Origin: an uncultured Lachnospiraceae bacterium
GTDB taxonomy: Bacteria; Bacillota; Clostridia; Lachnospirales; Lachnospiraceae
NCBI GenBank assembly: GCA_949471785.1
Contig: CASWRE010000027.1
Span: forward strand, 1 to 47,600
Direction of reading: 5' to 3'
DNA: 47,600 nucleotides
Shown here piece by piece: positions 41,153 through 47,600 of this stretch (the first letter of the stretch is position 1; each line of letters starts with the position of its first letter). The notes below the pieces were generated by a model, which saw only the letters and a program-made list of their open reading frames with translations, searched no databases and had not been told where the DNA came from. The position numbers were made by a program, and so were the translations under genes.

Positions 41153-42602
41153 TACGATGGCGTCTGTTTCTGCCATTGCGGAAAATGAAGAGGAACGGCT
41201 GGAAGATTTTTTGCCCCTGCGCAGTTACATGGCTCTCGGTGACCCTAATCGTTTTCTGGTGCTGGGGGGAAGGGGCTCCGGTAAAACGCGTCTTTTTAAA
41301 ACTCTTTTGAATGACGCGGGGTTTGCACAGATTGTTGGTGGTCAGCGTCAGTTATTTCGACCTAATACGGATAATACTCGTTTCCTGGCAGGATATGACT
41401 TGACTGACAGTCGTTTTCCGTCTCCGAGCGTATTGCAACGATATACGGATGAACGGCAGGCCGCCGCATTCTGGTCAGGGAGTGTCGTCATTTTGCTGGC
41501 ACAGTCTTTTCGGGAAAATGAAAAAATTTGGGGGTTTGTAGAAGAGAATTTTTCCGAGAGTTTTTGTGAAAATTTGCGGAAGGAGAGATTATTGGGACGT
41601 CCTTCCCGATGGCTGGATGAAATAGCAGAAAATCCGGAATGTGTAGAAGGATTTCTGGACGATTTGGACGATTATCTGAGCCGGACAAATCAGTGGGTTT
41701 TTCTTCTGTATGATTCATTGGACAGGATATGCGTCCGATATGTGGATATTTTTCCTTATATCAGAACGTTGCTGGCCTTTTGGTTCGCCCATTTGCACCG
41801 CTGGAAACAGATAAAATGCAAAATATTTTTGCGTAACGACCTGTTTGATTCCGAACTGCTTTCCTTTCCGGATTCATCGAAACTGGTCAGTAACTGTTTG
41901 AAGCTGGAATGGAATACGTTGTCATTGTATCGATTGTTTGTGAAGCGGTTAGCCAATGCCGGAAATGAAGAGATGAATGCTTACCTGCGACTGACGGAGA
42001 ATCTGATCAGCCGGGAGCCGGACGGGCAGATCGGCTATATTCCCACAGAGAATGAGGATATTGTGAAACAATTTGTAAATGAAATGATTGGGCCCTACAT
42101 GGGAAGCAACAATAAAAAAGGGGCCAGTTACTCCTGGGCGCCCAATCATCTGCAGGATGCCCACGGCGTATTGTCGCCGCGTTCCTTTATAAAATGTTAC
42201 AGTGTGGCGGCTCAAAAAATGCTGGATTCTTCCGATATAGAAAAGCCGAAAAAAAATCGGATATTGCTCCCGGCAATGGTTCAGGGCGCCGTCCGGGCCG
42301 TATCTGTGGAACGGGTGATGGAACTGCAGGAGGAATATTCATGGCTGGAGCAGTTAAAAAAGGCGCTGACAGGCACGACATTGTTGATTTCAAAAAGCGA
42401 TTTTATTAAAAAAATACGGATGGACTTGTGGGATGCCAAGACTCAGGAGAAGCTGCCGGCCACCTCGCCTCAGGGGATTTTTGACGTTCTGCAAAAACTG
42501 GGTATTGTTTATCTGGCGAGAGACGGCCGGGTGAATGTCCCTGAAATTTATCTGCATGGTTTTGGGATGAAAAGAAAGGGCGGCCTGCGCCGTCCGGGTT
42601 AA
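41130..42602 (+). CDS. P-loop ATPase with C-terminal winged-helix-like region
   Basis: A 490-residue ATPase. Walker A is LGGRGSGKT (45-53) and the Walker B-like site is WVFLLYDSLDRI (189-200). A middle region carries an arginine-rich stretch (KIFLRNDLFDSEL) followed by WNTLSLYRLFVKRL, a layout known from STAND/AAA-like P-loop proteins of the Sll1717 type. The last 80 residues (from about 410, LISKSDFIKKIRMDLWDAKT, then FDVLQKLGIVYLARDGRVNV) look like a winged helix. I chose ATG 41130, which follows GGAGGAGGAG inside the previous gene. Its stop abuts the convergent DUF3786 stop with no spacer. A nucleotide-driven partner of the KGGMGR protein is likely; the function is unknown. Confidence 0.65.
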   Translation: MDKQEILNTMASVSAIAENEEERLEDFLPLRSYMALGDPNRFLVLGGRGSGKTRLFKTLLNDAGFAQIVGGQRQLFRPNTDNTRFLAGYDLTDSRFPSPSVLQRYTDERQAAAFWSGSVVILLAQSFRENEKIWGFVEENFSESFCENLRKERLLGRPSRWLDEIAENPECVEGFLDDLDDYLSRTNQWVFLLYDSLDRICVRYVDIFPYIRTLLAFWFAHLHRWKQIKCKIFLRNDLFDSELLSFPDSSKLVSNCLKLEWNTLSLYRLFVKRLANAGNEEMNAYLRLTENLISREPDGQIGYIPTENEDIVKQFVNEMIGPYMGSNNKKGASYSWAPNHLQDAHGVLSPRSFIKCYSVAAQKMLDSSDIEKPKKNRILLPAMVQGAVRAVSVERVMELQEEYSWLEQLKKALTGTTLLISKSDFIKKIRMDLWDAKTQEKLPATSPQGIFDVLQKLGIVYLARDGRVNVPEIYLHGFGMKRKGGLRRPG

Positions 42603-43250
42603 TTATCCGCCATAGATTTCCTCCGGCGCCAATCCCGCCGCTTCGGTCAGGTAATATACGGCGTCGGATGCGATCCCCACCACATTTTCTTCGTGAAGAA
42701 AATCCGTGATGTTAGAGTCAAAGAGCATATTGGCCTGGGCTGCAAATTCCTCGTCGGCGTCCCAGAAGAGCACGGCGACGGTGAAAAAAGGGAAGACCGG
42801 GAGTTCATAGCCCGCGTCGCCCTGGGGGAGGGGGCGTCCGCCCAGTTTTTCACAGGCCTGTTTCAGATCCGCCACACGGCCGGTGAACCAGCTCTCCAGT
42901 TTTTTCAGAATGTTCCGGCGGTATGCCTGTTCGAAAGGATAGACCCGTTTGACTTCGTAGAAGGGTACCAGCTTTCCCGAGGCCACAGGCTGACCGGCGG
43001 CATAGTGGAAGAGATTGTAGATCGTGATGGCCGTATTGAAAGGGGGTATGATCTTTGGTTTCCCTTCGTAACGCACGTCTCCCGAACGGCGGCCGATGCG
43101 CAGCGGGTGCGTATAATAGGTGATGTATAGCGCCTCATCATCTATGGCAAGCCGGAATTTGCGGGCCAGGTTTTCATGATCCATGGACAGAAATTTTCGC
43201 CGCCAGTCATCCAGGACGGTATCGTAATTAGAAACATGTGAAGTCTTCAT
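42603..43250 (-). CDS. DUF3786 protein
   Basis: A 215-residue soluble protein with the DUF3786 pattern. It has the N-terminal NYDTVLDDWRRKF, the middle ITIYNLFHYAAG and the C-terminal VLFWDADEEFAAQANMLFDS, then ITDFLHEENVVGIASD. Members are common in anaerobes, often near corrinoid/acetogenesis genes; the function is not established. The ATG at 43250 follows AAAGGAG on the minus strand. The gene is convergent with the P-loop ATPase; the two stop codons are directly adjacent, so there is no room for a separate terminator between them. Confidence 0.8.
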   Translation of the reverse strand: MKTSHVSNYDTVLDDWRRKFLSMDHENLARKFRLAIDDEALYITYYTHPLRIGRRSGDVRYEGKPKIIPPFNTAITIYNLFHYAAGQPVASGKLVPFYEVKRVYPFEQAYRRNILKKLESWFTGRVADLKQACEKLGGRPLPQGDAGYELPVFPFFTVAVLFWDADEEFAAQANMLFDSNITDFLHEENVVGIASDAVYYLTEAAGLAPEEIYGG

Positions 43251-43389
43251 TAAGGCTCCTTTCAGATCTTCCTGTATTTCAGGAACAATTCTTTCAGGTC
43301 ATCGGTTTCCCCTATTATAATCAGCAGAAGAAAAAGTGTAAAGCTCCTGTGAGAAAGAAACGTCAGAAAATAGCAGTTGAAGTAATCGT

Positions 43390-43467
43390 TTATGGTCTGT
43401 GCATGGACGGCACAGACCGTAAGAAAGTGATTCAGGTGTTGAAAGAAAAATCCTCAAAAGCTATAAT
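43390..43467 (+). promoter_or_regulatory. Hairpin and promoter of the LacI-fusion gene
   Basis: GGTCTGTGC (43394-43402) pairs with GCACAGACC (43410-43418), extendable by TTA on both sides with a G-T pair. The same core sequence forms the palindrome at 18979-19015. Downstream, TTGAAA (43439-43444), 17 bp and TATAAT (43462-43467) form a strong promoter 30 bp before the start codon. The gap 43251-43496 holds no convincing gene. Confidence 0.65.
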
Positions 43468-43496
43468 TAGATGACGAAATATTTAGGGAGGGGCTT

Positions 43497-45692
43497 ATGG
43501 CTACATTGAAGGAAGTCGCCAGACTGGCCAATGTTTCGCTGGGGACCGTATCCAATGTGTTGAACGGAAAGACGCACAACGAGGAACTGATCGACCGGGT
43601 GGAGAAAGCAATGAAACAGTTATCCTACCGGCCGGATGCCACGGCGAGGAGCCTGAAAAGTACGCGGACCAATATGGTGGGCGTGATTCTGCCGGATATG
43701 ACGCAGAAATTTAACGGGGATTTTCTGATGGAACTGGAACGGCTTCTGCGGGAGCGTGGGTACGGCCTGTCTGTCAAATTCAGCAGGAATAACCGTCTGA
43801 TCGAGAGAAAATCCATAGAATCTTTTCTGGATATGCGGGTGGACGGTATGATTTTGTACTCGGTTCTTCGGCAGAAGCCATGGCGGGAAGAGTGGAAGCA
43901 GGTCGGAAAACCTCTCCTGCTGGTCAGCCGTCATGACGCGGTGGATTTCTCGGGAGACAATATTGTGTTGGATTACGGCGCGGCGTTCAGGGAATTGATG
44001 GAAACGCTGTACAGCCGCGGAGTGATTCAGGTGGGTCTGGTCATGGACAGGGATCTTCTGTTTGACGCGAGGATGGGCAGTATTTTTCAGGAGTATTATC
44101 CCGAGACCGGAAGATTGAAAATTGTGGACGGCAGTCAGGAGAGGGGATTTCAGGCCATGTTTGAGCTGTGCGCCTCCTGTACCCGTATGGACGCGGTGAT
44201 TGCCGGCAGCCAGGAGATCGGCGCCGGGATTAAAAAAGCGCTGGAAATGCTGAAGATGGATCGCGTACCGGTCTATGTCATTAAGGAGAGCAGCTGGATC
44301 GTGGATACCGGTACCTATGCGGGAGAGATTTCCCTTTCCCCGAAACAGACGGCCAGGGAAGCCGTCTGTCGTCTCATGGAAGCCATAGACAGGCCCCGGC
44401 TCCATGAATCGCTCACCCGCTATATTCCGGCCGTGTTCAAACAGACGCCCGCGGTTCAGATGGGGATTCGGCCCGGGGAAACGGATCTTCGCTTTGCGGT
44501 GTATGATTGTTCGTCGGCCCGGAGTATGGAGATGCTGACCATGATTTATGAGAGGGAGAGCGGTAAAAAGATCCATTTTGACATGTACGCCTATGATGAG
44601 CTGGAAAAAACGCTCTATGAGCGCAGCGGGGCGAAAGACGGATATTACGACGGCTTCATGATAGATATTACCTGGCTGGAAGGCCTGGTAGAGAGCGGCT
44701 GCGTGAAAAATCTGGATCATCTGTTGGACAGACGGGACTGTCTGGCGGGATTTATAGACGGCGCCGTGAAGGATTACGGCATGTATGTGGAATCTCTGTA
44801 TGCGATTCCGTTTATGTCGGGCGCTCAGATTCTTTTTTACCAGGAAGATCTTTTTGAAAATCGTCAGCTGCAGATGCGGTTTAAACGAAAATACGGTGAG
44901 GAACTGGCGCCGCCGAAGACCTGGAGCCAGTTTAACGTGGTGGCGGAATTTTTCACTCAGGAGTATACGCCGGAATCTCCGGTAAAATACGGCGTTTCCA
45001 TTCCTCAGGGGGACAATGTCTATACGGCTATTGAATTTTTGAGCCGCCTGTGGTCCTGTGGCGGGCAGGTGTTCAACGCCATAGGGGAGGTGTGCATCAA
45101 CAGTACCAACGCGCTGCAGGCGCTGAAGAATCTTCTGCAGTCCTACAGGTATTCCTCAGGAAAGACAATGATATCCTGGAATGAGACCGCCGACGAATTT
45201 GCCCGCGGAAACAGCGCCATGGTCATTCTCTACAGCTCCGACGCGGGCGATATCAATAACTATACGCTGTCGAGGATTGCCGGAAATATCGGTTTCGCGC
45301 TGCCCCCCGGCGGTACGCCGGTGCTGGGAGGCTGGAGTCTGGGACTGAACCGATACGGAAGGCATCAGGAGGAGGCGGAGCGTTTTCTGCTGTGGCTGGG
45401 AGACAGACATAACGGTATCCCGTTGTCTTTGCTGGGAGGGTCTACCATGAACAGGGAATATTACGAACGTCCAGATCTGGAGAATCTGGAACCATGGAAA
45501 TCCCTGGTGTTGGAGAGCAGCAGAATCAGCCGGAAACGGACTATGCCGGAGATCCTGGATGAGAGCCGCTTTAAAAATACGATTTATACCACGATCATTC
45601 CCGGTGAAATCATGGGCGTAGTCCGGGGAGAACAGGACGGAGAAAAAGCCCTTATGCATATGGAACAGAAAATACGCGCTCTGTTGGGATAA
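43497..45692 (+). CDS. LacI-family repressor fused to a type 1 solute-binding domain
   Basis: A 731-residue regulator, about twice the usual LacI length. Residues 1-46 are the LacI helix-turn-helix (ATLKEVARLANVSLGTVSNV), followed by the hinge (PDATARSLKSTRTNMVG). About 60-310 is the normal LacI/periplasmic-binding type 1 sensor. From about 325 to the end lies a second sensor that resembles ABC extracellular solute-binding proteins (IPFMSGAQILFYQEDLF; PPKTWSQFNVVAEFFTQEY; GNIGFALPPGGTPVLGGWSL). No signal peptide is present, so the whole protein is cytoplasmic. Two ligand domains could integrate two sugars. No transporter is adjacent; the chemoreceptor gene follows with its own promoter. It is intact and has a strong promoter and GGGAGGGG ribosome site. 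Confidence 0.85.
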   Translation: MATLKEVARLANVSLGTVSNVLNGKTHNEELIDRVEKAMKQLSYRPDATARSLKSTRTNMVGVILPDMTQKFNGDFLMELERLLRERGYGLSVKFSRNNRLIERKSIESFLDMRVDGMILYSVLRQKPWREEWKQVGKPLLLVSRHDAVDFSGDNIVLDYGAAFRELMETLYSRGVIQVGLVMDRDLLFDARMGSIFQEYYPETGRLKIVDGSQERGFQAMFELCASCTRMDAVIAGSQEIGAGIKKALEMLKMDRVPVYVIKESSWIVDTGTYAGEISLSPKQTAREAVCRLMEAIDRPRLHESLTRYIPAVFKQTPAVQMGIRPGETDLRFAVYDCSSARSMEMLTMIYERESGKKIHFDMYAYDELEKTLYERSGAKDGYYDGFMIDITWLEGLVESGCVKNLDHLLDRRDCLAGFIDGAVKDYGMYVESLYAIPFMSGAQILFYQEDLFENRQLQMRFKRKYGEELAPPKTWSQFNVVAEFFTQEYTPESPVKYGVSIPQGDNVYTAIEFLSRLWSCGGQVFNAIGEVCINSTNALQALKNLLQSYRYSSGKTMISWNETADEFARGNSAMVILYSSDAGDINNYTLSRIAGNIGFALPPGGTPVLGGWSLGLNRYGRHQEEAERFLLWLGDRHNGIPLSLLGGSTMNREYYERPDLENLEPWKSLVLESSRISRKRTMPEILDESRFKNTIYTTIIPGEIMGVVRGEQDGEKALMHMEQKIRALLG

Positions 45693-45709
45693 TTCGTTTC
45701 ACAAAAGTG

Positions 45710-45738
45710 TTGCAAGGTATCGGCGGTCATGTTATGCT
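45710..45738 (+). promoter_or_regulatory. Promoter of the chemoreceptor gene
   Basis: TTGCAA (45710-45715), a 17-bp spacer and TATGCT (45733-45738), about 70 bp before the start codon. Confidence 0.65.
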
Positions 45739-45806
45739 AATCTATAAGAGGGTAAATAGCTGTAAACAGACCCTGAAAAGTTTTGGAAGAGAAAGGATAT
45801 ACGATT

Positions 45807-47459
45807 ATGCGTAAAAGTATCATATGGCTGGTTGGCGTCCGCGTGGTGGCGGCGCTGATTTCCGTGCTGTTGTTCAGCGGTGTGACGACGATGAATATTA
45901 TACGCGTCAAGGACACCCAGAAGGAAAACGTGGAAATTAATGCGGTGCTGAACAGGGCTCAGGCAGCGGAAGCCGCCCATTACAAATGGTCCGGCAATCT
46001 GAGTAACGCTCTGTATGCCGGTACGGAGTTTACCGGCAGCACGGACCCCACGACATGCGTCCTGGGCCAGTGGCTTTACGGAGAGGCCGGCACGGAGGAC
46101 GAGGAGATTCTGGCCCTGCGCCAGGAGATAGAGCCGTTACATAAGCAGCTCCACGAATCCGCCGTCCGTGTACTGGATCTGCTGACGACCAATCCCACGG
46201 AAGCTCAGACCTACTATCAGGAGACGATCTCGGTCAATCTGACGACTCTGGTGGGGCTCCTGGATAAGGTGATAGAGCGGGGAACGGCGCTTAACGAGCA
46301 GAGTATGGATCATATGGACAGTCTGATCCGGACCATGCACATACTCTGTGTGGTTTGCCTTGTTCTGGCTCTCGGGTGTCTGATCAGCCTGGTATGGTAT
46401 GTATTTACCCGTGTGGTGAAACCCATCATCCTGATCACGAACAGCAGCCGCCCGCTACAGGAAGGAAAGCTGGAGCTGTGCTTTGCCTATCATTCCAAGA
46501 ACGAGCTGGGAGATCTTGTCAATACACTGGAAAAATCCATGGAGCTGATTCACAGATATGTGGAGGATTTGAATTATATTATGAGTCAGCTGGCCCAGGG
46601 GAATTTCGATGTGGCCACGTCGGAGTCCTTTATCGGAGATTTTAAATCCATCGAGACGTCTCTGGACAGTCTGACAGCGACTCTCTCGGGGACGATCTCC
46701 AATATATATCATGCGGAGCAGAAGGTATCGGGGAATGCGGAGCAGCTGTCCAGCGGCGCCCAGCAGCTTTCCCAGGGCGCAACGGAACAGGCCAGCGCAG
46801 TAGAGGAGCTGTATGCTACTCTGGAGGAGCTTTCCAGGAACGCCAATCGAAACGTGGAGGCGGCCGCGGATGCTCAGGAGAATGCGAATCAGACAGGCGA
46901 GCAGGTGTCTGTCAGCAGCAGGCAGATGGAGCAGATGGTGGAAGCCATGGAAGATATCAGTCAGGCGTCCCAGCAGATCGGCAACATCATTGCCACCATT
47001 GAAAATATTGCTTTCCAGACCAATATTCTGGCGTTGAACGCGGCGGTGGAGGCGGCCCGCGCCGGCGAGGCGGGGAAGGGTTTTGCCGTAGTGTCCGACG
47101 AGGTGCGCAATCTGGCAGAGAAATCCGATACGGCTGCTAAGGCAACGAAGGAGCTGATTGAAAATTCCATTCAGGCCACGGAGCGCGGCAGCCAGATTGT
47201 GGGAGAAGTTTCCCAGACGCTGAAAAAGACGCTGGATCTGGTGGTGAAGTCCAATGGAACCATCGGCATGATTGCAGATGCGATACGTGGCGAGGCGAAC
47301 TCTATCTCCCAGGTTACAGAGGGAATCAGCCAGATCTCCACGGTGGTCCAGTCCAATTCAGCCAGCAGCCAGGAATCGGCCGCAGTCAGCGCGGAATTAT
47401 TTGACCAGGTACATCTGCTGGAGGAGCAGACCAAGAGATTTAAGTTGAAGAAGCTGTAG
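45807..47459 (+). CDS. Methyl-accepting chemotaxis protein with extracellular CZB zinc domain
   Basis: A 550-residue chemoreceptor. Transmembrane helix 1 spans about 6-28. An outside domain of about 140 residues with the CZB zinc-binding pattern follows: H58 (AHYKWSGNL), C84 in [10 protein letters not shown], then H112 and H116 (HKQLHES). Transmembrane helix 2 is about 175-194, HAMP about 195-250, then the coiled-coil signalling domain with the conserved tip around [20 protein letters not shown] (about 393-412). It lacks a clear C-terminal CheR pentapeptide (it ends FKLKKL). CZB domains sense zinc and, through it, oxidants such as hypochlorite. I chose ATG 45807, behind AGAAAGGA. It shows that the organism is probably motile. 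Confidence 0.92.
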   Translation: MRKSIIWLVGVRVVAALISVLLFSGVTTMNIIRVKDTQKENVEINAVLNRAQAAEAAHYKWSGNLSNALYAGTEFTGSTDPTTCVLGQWLYGEAGTEDEEILALRQEIEPLHKQLHESAVRVLDLLTTNPTEAQTYYQETISVNLTTLVGLLDKVIERGTALNEQSMDHMDSLIRTMHILCVVCLVLALGCLISLVWYVFTRVVKPIILITNSSRPLQEGKLELCFAYHSKNELGDLVNTLEKSMELIHRYVEDLNYIMSQLAQGNFDVATSESFIGDFKSIETSLDSLTATLSGTISNIYHAEQKVSGNAEQLSSGAQQLSQGATEQASAVEELYATLEELSRNANRNVEAAADAQENANQTGEQVSVSSRQMEQMVEAMEDISQASQQIGNIIATIENIAFQTNILALNAAVEAARAGEAGKGFAVVSDEVRNLAEKSDTAAKATKELIENSIQATERGSQIVGEVSQTLKKTLDLVVKSNGTIGMIADAIRGEANSISQVTEGISQISTVVQSNSASSQESAAVSAELFDQVHLLEEQTKRFKLKKL

Positions 47460-47507
47460 AGCATAATTGCCGGCTCTGCCGGATAGTTATGGTGAACAGG
47501 CTCACAG

Positions 47508-47543
47508 GATACCCGCATCGGTTTTACCGCTGATGCGGGTATC
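47508..47543 (+). terminator. Terminator stem after the chemoreceptor, interrupted by MITE-2
   Basis: A perfect 12-bp stem, GATACCCGCATC (47508-47519) with GATGCGGGTATC (47532-47543). A MITE-2 copy starts at the next base, so the original T-run, if present, has been displaced beyond the element. The element supplies GTTACTTTTC instead. Confidence 0.75.
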
Positions 47544-47600
47544 GTTACTTTTCACGGCCTGGGGCCGCTCAAAGTAATGATTCGGGGCGGCATTCCAGGT
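47544..47600 (+). mobile_element. MITE-2, second copy cut by the window end
   Basis: The 57 bases match the left end of the element at 37374-37585 with only a few differences (for example GTTAC for GCTAC, AGTAATG for AGTAACG). Here the terminal sequence GTTACTTTTCA is a better complement to the known right end. The predicted target duplication is CGGGTATC (47536-47543); the right side is not in the window. Confidence 0.88.

Overview
The window looks like chromosome from a low-to-moderate GC, Gram-positive gut anaerobe of the Clostridia, most probably Lachnospiraceae-like. This is inferred from strong GGAGG ribosome sites, TTGACA/TATAAT promoters, YesM/YesN sensor-regulator pairs, a PucR regulator, a TPP-riboswitch-controlled ThiT, DUF3786 and DUF6951-like proteins and several UroD-like methyltransferase paralogues. 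No rRNA, tRNA, CRISPR array or intact transposase was seen.

Layout. 1-650: the end of a small inverted-repeat element (MITE-1) followed by a Phd/ParE-type toxin-antitoxin pair. 0.75-7.5 kb: a divergent cluster with a UroD-like methyltransferase plus PucR regulator on the minus strand, and a frameshifted MFS carrier, a SLC13/DASS anion permease and a second UroD-like protein on the plus strand. 7.5-15.2 kb: an accessory island with a broken small gene and a type I restriction-modification operon hsdM-(PIN nuclease-like)-hsdS-hsdR, bounded by terminators. 15.2-17.0 kb: a SpoIID/PG-binding/LysM cell-wall protein. 17.1-22.1 kb: a two-component system, an operator-like array of four 11-bp-spaced repeats, and an ABC exporter operon (tiny membrane protein, ATPase, two permeases), resembling a peptide-antibiotic immunity module. 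22.2-25.5 kb: a DUF6951-like protein and an esterase between two inverted MITE-1 copies, then a K+ channel with a RyR domain whose stop codon lies in the MITE. 25.7-35.3 kb: an RbsA/RbsC/RbsC/SBP sugar-type ABC transporter, a paralogous esterase, a YesM/YesN pair and a third UroD-like protein. 35.4-37.4 kb: a YtrA-type GntR with ABC ATPase and permease. 37.4-39.3 kb: MITE-2, TPP riboswitch-thiT and a PEBP protein. 39.3-42.6 kb: a compact three-gene operon (HEPN-like protein, KGGMGR-motif ParA-like ATPase, P-loop ATPase), the best candidate for an undescribed, probably defensive, system. 42.6-47.6 kb: DUF3786, a LacI-repressor/solute-binding-protein fusion, a CZB-containing chemoreceptor and the start of a second MITE-2 copy.

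The recurring theme is small non-autonomous repeats. Two 236-bp copies of MITE-1 (plus a 49-bp end at position 1) and MITE-2 (212 bp, plus a truncated copy at the window end) carry related ends (GTAAC.. / GTTAC..) and 8-bp target duplications. This is the signature of IS66-type transposition. They sit at gene 3' ends, at terminators and upstream of small genes.
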